Below are positions 9,274 through 17,114 of a stretch of DNA of 64,000 nucleotides, piece by piece (positions within the stretch are counted from its first letter, which is position 1; each line of letters begins with the position of its first letter). A program made the translations under genes and the position numbers. The notes under the pieces are model-generated. The model was not told the DNA's origin, made no database searches, and saw only the letters and a program-made list of their open reading frames with translations. Source of the DNA: Rhodococcus_G sp042754225. GTDB taxonomy: Bacteria; Actinomycetota; Actinomycetes; Mycobacteriales; Mycobacteriaceae. The stretch covers positions 1 through 64,000 of the forward strand of contig NZ_JBHZAH010000002.1 in NCBI RefSeq assembly GCF_042754225.1, written 5' to 3'.

Positions 9274-10554
9274 TCAGAGAGTGTTTTTGACGACCTGGCC
9301 GTTCTTGACGATGACCGACAGGTGCTTGGCCGGGTCGGAGAGGAGACTGAGGTCGTCGAGTGGGTTCCCGTCGACGAGCAGCACGTCTGCCCACGCTCCC
9401 TTCTTGATCTCTCCGAAAGGCGCCTGGCGGTAGGGATCACGCTCGCCGGCGAGGCGGAACAGTTCGGCGTTGCCCGAGGTGAGCATGCGCAGGGCATCGA
9501 CGTTGCTGTAGTGGTCACCCAGGCGTGCCGCCATCTCGCTCTGCCGAGGGGCGAGTTGGGGTTCGAGGAGAAGGTCTGTGCCCCATGCAGTCTTGACGCC
9601 GTGTTTGCGTGCCCATCCGTAGACGGCGTCCGTGCCGGCACAGATCTCGCGGTCCTTCTCGGCGCGGTTCGGATCCGGGTAGTGGTGATCACCCAGCGCG
9701 AAGGGTTGCATGGACAGCCAGATTCCCTTGTCCGCCATGAGGGCGATGGTTTCCTCGTCGGCGAGGTGTCCATGTTCGATCGACTTGACCCCGGCGGCGA
9801 TCGCACGCCGGATGCCGGTGACGTTGTAGACGTGTGTCGCGACGTACGTGCCGTAGTCGGTGGCTGCGTTCACCGCCGCGCGCAGCTCCGGGTCGGTGAA
9901 CTGGACTGTGTAGAGCGGGTCGTACAGTGACGCGGCGCCGCCGCCGACCATCATCTTGATCTGCGACGCACCCTTCTTCAGTTGCTCGCGCACGGCGGCG
10001 AGAACCCGCTCGGGACCGTCGGCGACGCGCATGAAACCGATCTCCTCGGCGCGACTCTGATTGCCGCCGAGGGCGGTTGGGCATTCGTAGACGAATCCGA
10101 AGTCACCGTGGCCGCCGGTTTGCGACACCGCGGCCTGCGATGGGTAGATTCGGGGGCCTTCGAAAAGTCCGCGGTCGATCACCGACTTGATGCTTCCGGT
10201 GTCGCCGGCCATGTCCCGCACCGCGGTGAATCCGCGGTGGAGCATGTTCTTCGCCTCGGCGAGGCCGTTGAGTGCGATGTGGGCCTCGGTGCCCGCCACC
10301 ATGTCGACGTAGGAATTGGCATTTCCGACCAGATGAACATGAGCATCGCTCATACCGGGCATGAGGACGCGGTTTCCGCCGTCGATGACCACGGTTTCCC
10401 GGCTCGGATCATCCCCCACCGGAGAGTCGGACACGCCGGCGATCGACGCTCCCTCGATCAGGACGTCACCGGCGGCGAGTGACGGCGAAACACCGTCGAA
10501 GACACGAACGTTACGGAACAACAAACGATTTGCAGCTTCCGAAGTGGCCGTCAT
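9274..10554 (-). CDS. Metal-dependent amidohydrolase (imidazolonepropionase-like / Xaa-Pro dipeptidase-like)
   Basis: The 426-aa protein shows the full amidohydrolase metal set: DAHVHL (HxH), the bridging Lys in QIKMMVGGG, His in THVYN and EHGH, and Asp in WGTDLLL. This subgroup includes bacterial Xaa-Pro dipeptidases and carboxypeptidases as well as imidazolonepropionase-like enzymes, so the substrate cannot be named. There is no signal peptide, so it is probably cytoplasmic. No ribosome site precedes the ATG, while a TAnnnT element (TAGCGT, 10561-10566) lies 7 nt upstream, which would suit a leaderless transcript. The ABC-like gene follows after 101 nt on the same strand. Confidence 0.85.
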   Translation of the reverse strand: MTATSEAANRLLFRNVRVFDGVSPSLAAGDVLIEGASIAGVSDSPVGDDPSRETVVIDGGNRVLMPGMSDAHVHLVGNANSYVDMVAGTEAHIALNGLAEAKNMLHRGFTAVRDMAGDTGSIKSVIDRGLFEGPRIYPSQAAVSQTGGHGDFGFVYECPTALGGNQSRAEEIGFMRVADGPERVLAAVREQLKKGASQIKMMVGGGAASLYDPLYTVQFTDPELRAAVNAATDYGTYVATHVYNVTGIRRAIAAGVKSIEHGHLADEETIALMADKGIWLSMQPFALGDHHYPDPNRAEKDREICAGTDAVYGWARKHGVKTAWGTDLLLEPQLAPRQSEMAARLGDHYSNVDALRMLTSGNAELFRLAGERDPYRQAPFGEIKKGAWADVLLVDGNPLDDLSLLSDPAKHLSVIVKNGQVVKNTL

Positions 10555-10733
10555 ATCGGGACGCTAACACCATGCACGTCATAGATGCCGTCAAACAATA
10601 CATAAAGCAGTACACAAAGACGTGATTCGTCGAGAATGGGGCGCATTGTGTTGACTTCGGGTGTGTGCCTGCGCCCTGTGTTCGGATGAAACTTCTTCTG
10701 CGGGAAGCACATCGACGAACTACTGTGCAGCGC

Positions 10734-11375
10734 ATGTTGATTCACCCGACACTGCGAATGCAGTCATGGGGTTTCGTGATCGGGTCGACACTGTTCGCAC
10801 TCGGTTCGGCCCCCTACCTCTCCGTGCTGTTCGGAGCCACGCTCGCGAACGTCCTCTTTTTCGCCGGCTCGTGGTTCTTCACGACCGCAGCGTTCCTCCA
10901 GCTGGTTCTCAGCCTGCCTGCGACGACTCTGGACTCCGGCAAACCTGCGATCCGTGCAGTGTGGTTGTCCGCGGCGGTACAGTTGCTCGGAACGATCCTG
11001 TTCAACGTCAGCACCGGGGCCGCGTTGTACGCGCACACGGTTCGGGGAGAGATGCACCTCGTGTGGAACCCCAATGCAGAAGGCTCACTCGCGTTCCTCA
11101 TCTCAAGCGCGTTGGCGGTGCTCATCCTGACCCGAGCTGGAACCTACTGGGCCCCGCAGGTGAAGGACTGGCAAAGCGTGTGGCTCAACACCCTGGGTTC
11201 CATCGCATTCGGGGTGTCCGCGATCGGATCCTTCGTCCTCAAGGACGGAAACACCCTCGACCCCAATATGGCAAACATCGGCACCTTCGTCGGTGCGGTG
11301 TGCTTCCTGCTCGCCTCCGCAGTGTTCCTCGGGAAGAGCGACCGGCCCGCTCCGGCCCTCGCCGAAGCGATGTGA
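10734..11375 (+). CDS. Integral membrane protein, possibly YrhK-like
   Basis: The protein has about six hydrophobic segments and no soluble domain. The first part (WGFVIGSTLFALGSAPYLS, then LANVLFFAGSWFFTTAAFLQL) resembles the YrhK family; this is a resemblance judged by eye. The ATG at 10734 (213 aa) is used because it lies just before the first membrane segment; in-frame starts at 10686 and 10665 are possible and none has a clear ribosome site. It is divergent from the amidohydrolase and convergent with hutD. Function unknown. Confidence 0.62.
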   Translation: MLIHPTLRMQSWGFVIGSTLFALGSAPYLSVLFGATLANVLFFAGSWFFTTAAFLQLVLSLPATTLDSGKPAIRAVWLSAAVQLLGTILFNVSTGAALYAHTVRGEMHLVWNPNAEGSLAFLISSALAVLILTRAGTYWAPQVKDWQSVWLNTLGSIAFGVSAIGSFVLKDGNTLDPNMANIGTFVGAVCFLLASAVFLGKSDRPAPALAEAM

Positions 11376-11515
11376 CTCTCAGCAACACCCGCGCTTTCGC
11401 TGGAACACGTGGGCCCGACCCGGATGAGGCGGGCGACTCACCCGCGGGTCGCGACTCCGATCCACTTCCAGCCCAGAGTGTCTCGCTCCTCGCCGCGGCA
11501 TCTCGACGGCGGCGC

Positions 11516-12100
11516 CTACACGTTCGTTGTGGTTCTGTTCGAGGCCGATATCGAGATGATCGCGCGGCTGCCCTCTCCTCCTGATGGCATCACTTCGCCA
11601 GGTGGCACGATCAGGGCGTCCTCGGTCACGAGATCGAGACAGATCCGGACCGAACTGGAACGGTCGGGGATCGCCGAGGACCCGATCTCCACCGTCATGT
11701 CGACCACTCCCCGCCTGGTCATGACGTTGAGGGCCCGGGTGCGACCGGTCGCCCGCGAGGTCGGCGCCCACTCCCCCGGGAACGCGAACACGTGCAGCGG
11801 CTCGACCACGTGGCGCACGACGGTGCCCGCATCGAGGCCGTCCGGCGTTGCGGAGAAGGGCGGCCCGGTGAGTTCGAGGGCGACCGAGCCGATGGGGGTG
11901 ATCAGCCGGTCGTAGCCCTCGATCACCGAGAAGGTCGACTGGAGCGGTTCCTCGGCGATGCTCACGCGCCAGTTGTCGGTCTCCGCAACCACCTGGGTGG
12001 TGCCCTGGCCGTTGAGCCAAGGCACCACCCTGCGGTCGGACACCGTGGTGCGGAACGACGTTGTCCCGTAGCCGGTTTCACCGGCCGTCCGAAAACTCAT
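11516..12100 (-). CDS. hutD: HutD/Ves family protein
   Basis: The 194-aa protein has the HutD/Ves cupin-like signature: VVPWLNGQGTTQVVAE followed by WRVSIAEE, then FSVIEGYDR. HutD accompanies histidine-utilisation genes in many bacteria and has been proposed to limit or fine-tune hut activity; no reaction is established. It starts 18 nt after the hutH stop and ends the permease-hutH-hutD unit. The C-terminal part (about residues 130-190) is less conserved. Confidence 0.8.
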   Translation of the reverse strand: MSFRTAGETGYGTTSFRTTVSDRRVVPWLNGQGTTQVVAETDNWRVSIAEEPLQSTFSVIEGYDRLITPIGSVALELTGPPFSATPDGLDAGTVVRHVVEPLHVFAFPGEWAPTSRATGRTRALNVMTRRGVVDMTVEIGSSAIPDRSSSVRICLDLVTEDALIVPPGEVMPSGGEGSRAIISISASNRTTTNV

Positions 12101-12118
12101 CTCGGGGTGCGGCGGGTA

Positions 12119-13705
12119 TCAGCCGAGCTTGCCGACGACGGCCTCGGCGCTGTCGAGCAGCGCCCCCGACGCGGCGAGCTGCACCGCGGACTCGATCTCC
12201 GGCGCCAGGTACCGGTCCGTGCCCGGCCCCTGCACGTGCTCACGGATGGTGTCCCGCACGGCGCCGGTCGCCGGCGACGGCTCGAGCGGGGCGCGCAGGT
12301 CCAGGCCACGGGCGGCGGTGAGCGCCTCGATGGCGAGCACCCGGGTGAGGCCGTCGACGGCCCGCCGCAGCTTGCGGGCGCCCGACCAGCCCATCGACAC
12401 GTGATCCTCCTGCATCGCGGAGGACGGGATCGAGTCGACGCTCGCCGGTGCCGCGAGCCGCTTGAGCTCGGACACGATCGCCGCCTGCGTGTACTGCGCG
12501 ATCATGTGCCCGCTGTCCACGCCAGGGTCGTCGGCCAGGAACGGAGGCAAACCGTGGTTGCGTGCGGCGTCGAGGAACCGGTCGGTCCGCCGCTCGCTCA
12601 TGCTGGCCAGGTCGGCGACGACGATCGCGAGGAAGTCGAGCACGTACGCGACCGGTGCGCCGTGGAAGTTGCCGTTCGACTCGACCCGGCCGTCAAGGGT
12701 CACCACCGGGTTGTCGACGGCGCTCGCCAGCTCGAAGGACGCGATGCGCTCCGCGTGCGCGACGGTGTCGCGGGCCCCGCCCGCGACCTGCGGTGCGCAC
12801 CGCAGCGAGTAGGCGTCCTGCACGACCGTGCAGTCGGGGGTGGCGTGGCTGGCGACGATTCCCGAGCCGGCGAGCAGCCGGGTCATGTTCGCGGCCGCCA
12901 CCGCCTGACCGGGCTGCGGCCGCAGCGCCTGCAGGTCCGCGGCGAACACCTTGTCCGTGCCCATCAGGCCCTCGACGCTCATCGCGGCGGTGACGTCGGC
13001 GAGCGCGAGCAGCTTGCGCAGGTCGTGGCAGGCCAGGACCAGCATGCCGAGCATGCCGTCGGTGCCGTTGATGAGGGCCAGGCCCTCCTTCTCCCGGAGC
13101 TCGACCGGTTCGATACCGGCCGCGGCCAGCGCCTCGGCGGCCGGCTTGAGCTCGCCGTCGGCGTCGCGGACGGTGCCCTCCCCGATGACGGCCAGCGCCA
13201 CGTGTGCGAGCGGCGCGAGGTCGCCCGAGCAGCCGAGGCTGCCGTACTCGTGGACGACCGGGGTGATGCCGGCGGACAGCATCGCCGCGTAGACCTGGGC
13301 CACCTCCGGGCGGACGCCGGTCCGGCCGGTCGCCAGCGTGGAGAGCCGCAGGAGCATCAGCGCCCGGATCACCTCGCGCTCCACCTCCGGGCCGGATCCG
13401 GCGGCGTGCGAGCGGATCAGGCTGCGCTGGAGCTGCGCCCGCAGCTCCAGCGGGATGTGCCGGGTGGCCAGGGCGCCGAATCCCGTCGACACCCCGTACA
13501 CCGGCTTCGGATCCTCGGCGAGTGCCTGGATCCGGGTCCGGCTGGCGCCGATCGCCGAGAGGGCCTCCTCGGAGAGCCGCACCGGCGCGCCGAACCGGGC
13601 GACGCGCACGACGTCCTCCGGCGTGACGGCGCCGACTCCGACGACGACGGGTTCACTGTTGTCCATTGCGTGCTTCTCCGTGTGCGGAAGGGTGTTCGTG
13701 CTCAT
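12119..13705 (-). CDS. hutH: Histidine ammonia-lyase (histidase)
   Basis: HutH removes ammonia from L-histidine to give trans-urocanate, the first hut step. The 528-aa protein has the self-made MIO electrophile site as Cys159-Ser160-Gly161 (GSLGCSGDLAPLAH), where the textbook enzyme has Ala-Ser-Gly; Cys-Ser-Gly is, as I recall, usual in actinobacterial histidases. VYGVSTGFG near residue 70 is the conserved Tyr loop. ATG at 13705 has GGAG about 8 nt upstream; a second in-frame ATG at 13666 (MDNSEP) also has a GGAG, so the start may be 13 codons later. It lies 48 nt after the permease gene. Confidence 0.95.
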   Translation of the reverse strand: MSTNTLPHTEKHAMDNSEPVVVGVGAVTPEDVVRVARFGAPVRLSEEALSAIGASRTRIQALAEDPKPVYGVSTGFGALATRHIPLELRAQLQRSLIRSHAAGSGPEVEREVIRALMLLRLSTLATGRTGVRPEVAQVYAAMLSAGITPVVHEYGSLGCSGDLAPLAHVALAVIGEGTVRDADGELKPAAEALAAAGIEPVELREKEGLALINGTDGMLGMLVLACHDLRKLLALADVTAAMSVEGLMGTDKVFAADLQALRPQPGQAVAAANMTRLLAGSGIVASHATPDCTVVQDAYSLRCAPQVAGGARDTVAHAERIASFELASAVDNPVVTLDGRVESNGNFHGAPVAYVLDFLAIVVADLASMSERRTDRFLDAARNHGLPPFLADDPGVDSGHMIAQYTQAAIVSELKRLAAPASVDSIPSSAMQEDHVSMGWSGARKLRRAVDGLTRVLAIEALTAARGLDLRAPLEPSPATGAVRDTIREHVQGPGTDRYLAPEIESAVQLAASGALLDSAEAVVGKLG

Positions 13706-13753
13706 GATTGTTCTCCGTTTCGAATGAGGGGTAGCGAAAATCTGCCGGTCGGC

Positions 13754-15148
13754 TCAGGAGGGCCGGTTCGCGAGTTCGGCTTCGGCCGGCTCGGGCTGCG
13801 GTCGCACCCACCGGCGGAACGCGAGGGCCAGCAGAGCCAGCCACACCGCTCCGACGACGAGTGCGACGCGGGTGTCGGCGTTGAAGCCCAGCACTGCGAC
13901 CACGAACACCAGGAACCCGATCGCGATCAACTGTCCGTATGGCCAGAACGGCACCGGGAACTTCAGGGCGGCGGTCTCGTCCGCGCTCATCCTCTGCCGC
14001 GAGCGGTACTGGGCGAGCAGGATCATCAGCCAGACGAAGATCGTCGCGAAGGTCGCGATCGATGCGATGACGAGGAAGACCCGGTCCGGCATCGCGTAGT
14101 TGAGGACCACCCCGACCAGGAGCGCGGCGACCATGATGACCACCGTCATCCACGGGACCCCGTTACGGGAGACCCGACTCATCACCGCGGGAGCCTGGCC
14201 GCGCTGCGCCATCCCGTACATCATGCGCCCGGCGCCGAAGATGTCACTGTTGATCGCGGACAACGCGGCGGTGATCACCACGACATTCAGGACCGTCGCG
14301 GCCGGGCCGATGCCGAGTCCCTGGAAGATCTGTACGAAGGGGCTGCCCTCGGAGCCGATGCTCTGCCATGGGGTGATCGCCATGATCACGGCGAGCGTGA
14401 GCACGTAGAAGACGATGATCCGGATGGGCACGGTGTTGATCGCCCGTGGAATCGTGCGCTCCGGGTCCTCGGCCTCACCGGCCGTGATGCCGATGATCTC
14501 GGTGCCGCCGAACGCGAACATCACGATCGCGAAGCAGCCGAGGAATCCGCCGATCCCGGTGGCGAAGAACCCTCCTTCATTCCACAGGTTCGACACCCCC
14601 TCGCTGGTGTCGTGGAGACCGAACCCGAACACCAGGACCGCGATGCCACCGGCGATCATCGCCACGATCGCCACGATCTTGACGATCGTGAACCAGAACT
14701 CCACCTCACCGAAGACCTTGACGCTGAGCATGTTGATCGCGCCTATGAAGAAGATGACCGACAACACCCAGATCCACCGCGGCACGTCCGGAAACCAGAA
14801 GCCCATGTAGACGCCGAAGGCCGTCACGTCGGCCAGGCAGACCACGACCATCTCGAAGGTGTAGGTCCATCCCGTCGCGAAGCCGGCTAGCGGACCCAGG
14901 TGTTTGCTCGCGTACTCGCCGAACGAACCCGACACCGGGTTGCTCACCGCCATCTCGCCGAGCGCACGGAGCACGATGTAGATCACCGCACCGCCGATCA
15001 AGTACGCCAGCAGCACGGACGGCCCTGCCTGGTTTATCGCCTCCGCGGAGCCGTAGAAGAGCCCGGTGCCAATGGCGGAACCGAGAGCGATGAACCTGAT
15101 GTGGCGTGCCGACAAACCTCTGGTCAGCGTCGCGACGGTGTCTTTCAC
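13754..15148 (-). CDS. Amino-acid permease (APC superfamily), probable histidine/urocanate uptake
   Basis: The 464-aa protein has about 12 membrane segments and APC-family signatures: IALGSAIGTGLFYGSAEAI in the first helix region and the ITAGEAEDPERTIPRAI loop after helix 6. The start is GTG at 15148, preceded by GGGAGA at 7 nt and matching the usual LTRGLSARHIRFIALGSAIG N terminus; the frame is open upstream but that part is unlike the family. hutH and hutD follow on the same strand, and a HutC-like palindrome lies 84 bp upstream. Histidine or urocanate as substrate is inferred from this context only. Confidence 0.86.
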   Translation of the reverse strand: MKDTVATLTRGLSARHIRFIALGSAIGTGLFYGSAEAINQAGPSVLLAYLIGGAVIYIVLRALGEMAVSNPVSGSFGEYASKHLGPLAGFATGWTYTFEMVVVCLADVTAFGVYMGFWFPDVPRWIWVLSVIFFIGAINMLSVKVFGEVEFWFTIVKIVAIVAMIAGGIAVLVFGFGLHDTSEGVSNLWNEGGFFATGIGGFLGCFAIVMFAFGGTEIIGITAGEAEDPERTIPRAINTVPIRIIVFYVLTLAVIMAITPWQSIGSEGSPFVQIFQGLGIGPAATVLNVVVITAALSAINSDIFGAGRMMYGMAQRGQAPAVMSRVSRNGVPWMTVVIMVAALLVGVVLNYAMPDRVFLVIASIATFATIFVWLMILLAQYRSRQRMSADETAALKFPVPFWPYGQLIAIGFLVFVVAVLGFNADTRVALVVGAVWLALLALAFRRWVRPQPEPAEAELANRPS

Positions 15149-15231
15149 AAGCGATCTCCCTGGACTGTGCTGGCAGCGATTCGGCCCTTGCCAACTGTGC
15201 GGTGAGTCACAGTAGCAGAGGAGGTATATGC

Positions 15232-15243
15232 CTGTATATACAG
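15232..15243. promoter_or_regulatory. Probable HutC operator
   Basis: CTGTATATACAG is a perfect 12-bp palindrome 84 bp upstream of the permease-hutH-hutD unit. HutC operators in other bacteria centre on TGTATATACA-like palindromes, and a hutC gene lies in this window. AGGTATATGCC just before it may be a weaker half site. Confidence 0.66.
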
Positions 15244-15246
15244 CCT

Positions 15247-15272
15247 GACGACTTTCTCGGACGACTTTCTCG
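15247..15272. repeat. Perfect 13-bp tandem duplication next to the HutC-like palindrome
   Basis: GACGACTTTCTCG occurs twice in direct succession (15247-15259 and 15260-15272), 3 nt after the palindrome in the permease/ZIP intergenic region. It could be a two-copy regulator site or a replication slippage product. Confidence 0.6.
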
Positions 15273-15355
15273 GGCGGCTGTGCGTGGACGTCCGGTTCCG
15301 GCACGGCCGGGCGAGCGGGCCGGCGACGCGTCGGCACTCGACAGCCGCGCCGAAG

Positions 15356-15374
15356 CGGGGCTAGCCTTACCTAA
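15356..15374. promoter_or_regulatory. Candidate IdeR/DtxR iron box upstream of the ZIP transporter
   Basis: Aligned to the 19-bp consensus TTAGGTTAGCCTAACCTAA, this site matches 14 positions, with the right half almost perfect (TAGCCTtACCTAA). It is 50 bp before the ZIP start, a sensible place for a metal-responsive repressor. Assigned by eye. Confidence 0.42.
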
Positions 15375-15424
15375 GCTTCGAGGCCTGGCGGGGGTGGCAC
15401 CACATCGACTGAAGGCGATCGACA

Positions 15425-16264
15425 ATGACTCCAACCGGTATCGCGCTGCTCGGTGCGATCGCAGGATTCACGGTCTTCCTCGGCCTGCCGGTCGGCAGGC
15501 TCCGGTCACCCGCTCCCCGGCTGCGTGCGCTCCTCAACGCGGTCGCCATCGGCATCCTGATCTTCCTGCTGTGGGACGTCCTCAGCCATGCGTGGGAGCC
15601 GATCGACACAGCGCTGAGCGACCACGACTACGGACCCGCGATCGGCAACGGCCTGGTCTTCGTCGGCTGCTTCGGCGTGGGACTGCTCGGCCTCGTCTAC
15701 TTCGACCGGCGGGTCGCGCACCGAGTCGCGGCGGCCGCCGGCCGGTCCGGCGGCGGACCCGGCGCGGCCTCGATCACCGACTATCCCGCGAGTGCCGCGG
15801 TCCGATCCCGAGTCGCCGCCCTGTCGATGATGATCGCTGTCGGCATCGGCCTGCACAACTTCGCCGAGGGGCTGGCGATCGGTACCTCCGCCGCCACCGG
15901 CGAACTTCAGCTCGCCGTCCTCCTGGTCATCGGATTCGGGCTGCACAATGCGACGGAGGGATTCGGCATCGTCGCACCGCTCGCCGCCGCCGGCACCCGG
16001 CCCTCGTGGGGTCGACTCGCGTTGCTGGGACTGATCGCCGGCGGACCGACGTTCCTCGGCACGGTCGTCGGCGAGCACGTCACCAACAGCACCCTCTCGA
16101 TCGGGTTCCTCACTCTTGCCGCCGGCTCGATCCTCTACGTGGTGATCGAGCTGCTCGCGGTGGCGCGCGCCAGCGGGATGAAGGAACTCGTCACCTGGGG
16201 CATCCTGCTCGGTGTGGTCCTCGGATTCGTCACCGACGCCGTGGTCACCGCGGCCGGAGCCTGA
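15425..16264 (+). CDS. ZIP-family divalent metal transporter
   Basis: The 279-aa protein has about eight membrane segments. The paired signatures GIGLHNFAEGLAIGT (about helix 4) and GFGLHNATEGFGI (about helix 5) give the His/Glu metal path of ZIP importers, with a variable, weakly His-bearing loop between helices 3 and 4. ZIP proteins bring zinc, iron or manganese into the cytosol. Which metal is moved here is unknown; an IdeR-like box upstream hints at iron or manganese control. It is convergent with the deacetylase gene 32 nt away. Confidence 0.88.
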   Translation: MTPTGIALLGAIAGFTVFLGLPVGRLRSPAPRLRALLNAVAIGILIFLLWDVLSHAWEPIDTALSDHDYGPAIGNGLVFVGCFGVGLLGLVYFDRRVAHRVAAAAGRSGGGPGAASITDYPASAAVRSRVAALSMMIAVGIGLHNFAEGLAIGTSAATGELQLAVLLVIGFGLHNATEGFGIVAPLAAAGTRPSWGRLALLGLIAGGPTFLGTVVGEHVTNSTLSIGFLTLAAGSILYVVIELLAVARASGMKELVTWGILLGVVLGFVTDAVVTAAGA

Positions 16265-16296
16265 ACCGGCGCGCACCGCCGACCGGGTCCGCCCGG

Positions 16297-17112
16297 CTAG
16301 AAGTAGACGTCGGACAGCGTGACCGTGCGGAGGTTGCGACTGTTCACGATCTCGACGAGCTGCGGGAATGTGCGCGGGACGACGCGCTGATTGGCGTGGC
16401 ACAGCACGATGGTTTGCGGTTGGAACGACCGCTTCGCCGCGGCCACGACATCCGACTCGGTGACGATCACCGAGTCGCCGATGGTGCCGCTCCACAACGT
16501 GATCGTGGAGTAGCCGAGATCCGCGGCCACGCGGTCGGTGCTCGCGTTGTGTCGTCCGTACGGCGGCCGGAAGAAGGGTGCTCCGGTGACTCCGTACATG
16601 TTGCGCAGGAAGTCGGAATTTCGGTTGATCTGGTCGGCGAGAGCGCGCGGCGACAGCGTCGTGATGTCCGGGTGTGACCAGGTGTGGTTGCCGAGCACGA
16701 CCTGGCCGGACTCGACCATCGGCCGCAGCGCCGGCGCATTGTCGGTCCACGATCGGTTGACGCCGTTCGGGAAGAAGGTGATCCGAAATCCGGTGTCCCG
16801 GCACAGCTGCACGTACGCGGCGACGACGTCCGAGGTGGTGCCGTCGTCCACGGTCAATGCGAGGAGGTTGCCGCCGCCGGGCAACTGGGTGATCACGCCG
16901 AGCGGCGCCGGTACGCGTGGCGCGAGCGGTGGACCGGGCGGAACGGGCAATGCCGGGATCGGCGGTAGTGGTGGCAGCGGCGGCAGCACGAAGCCGGGGT
17001 CGGCCGTGCGCGCCGGATCGGCATTGGCGGTTCCTGTGCCGCCTGCGAGAACGAGGACGCCGGCACCGACCAGCCGAAACAGGGTGCGCCGATCCAGGTG
17101 TCGGCCCGGCAC
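16297..17112 (-). CDS. Secreted polysaccharide deacetylase (NodB-homology, CE4-like)
   Basis: The 271-aa protein begins with a twin-arginine type leader (DRRTLFRLVGAG, then a hydrophobic core and TANADP), followed by a Pro-rich linker and a NodB domain. Motifs seen are LTVDDGTT (for TFDDG), NHTWSHPDI (metal His pair), RPPYGRHN and CHANQ near the end. CE4 enzymes remove N- or O-acetyl groups from cell-wall or surface glycans. The start is GTG at 17112, 2 nt after the upstream stop and 9 nt from CGGAGG; an ATG at 17139 would overlap the preceding gene. Export and cell-wall substrate are inferred. Confidence 0.83.
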   Translation of the reverse strand: MPGRHLDRRTLFRLVGAGVLVLAGGTGTANADPARTADPGFVLPPLPPLPPIPALPVPPGPPLAPRVPAPLGVITQLPGGGNLLALTVDDGTTSDVVAAYVQLCRDTGFRITFFPNGVNRSWTDNAPALRPMVESGQVVLGNHTWSHPDITTLSPRALADQINRNSDFLRNMYGVTGAPFFRPPYGRHNASTDRVAADLGYSTITLWSGTIGDSVIVTESDVVAAAKRSFQPQTIVLCHANQRVVPRTFPQLVEIVNSRNLRTVTLSDVYF

Positions 17113-17114
17113 GA

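Noticed and set aside
10573..10620. AT-rich imperfect direct repeat (TACATAAAGCAG / TACACAAAGACG) before the amidohydrolase
   Set aside because: Matches at 9 of 12 positions only, with no known regulator motif; could be promoter sequence.
11429..11445. GCGGG-N7-CCCGC hairpin as terminator between the small membrane-protein gene and hutD
   Set aside because: Only a 5-bp stem without a U tract in very GC-rich DNA.
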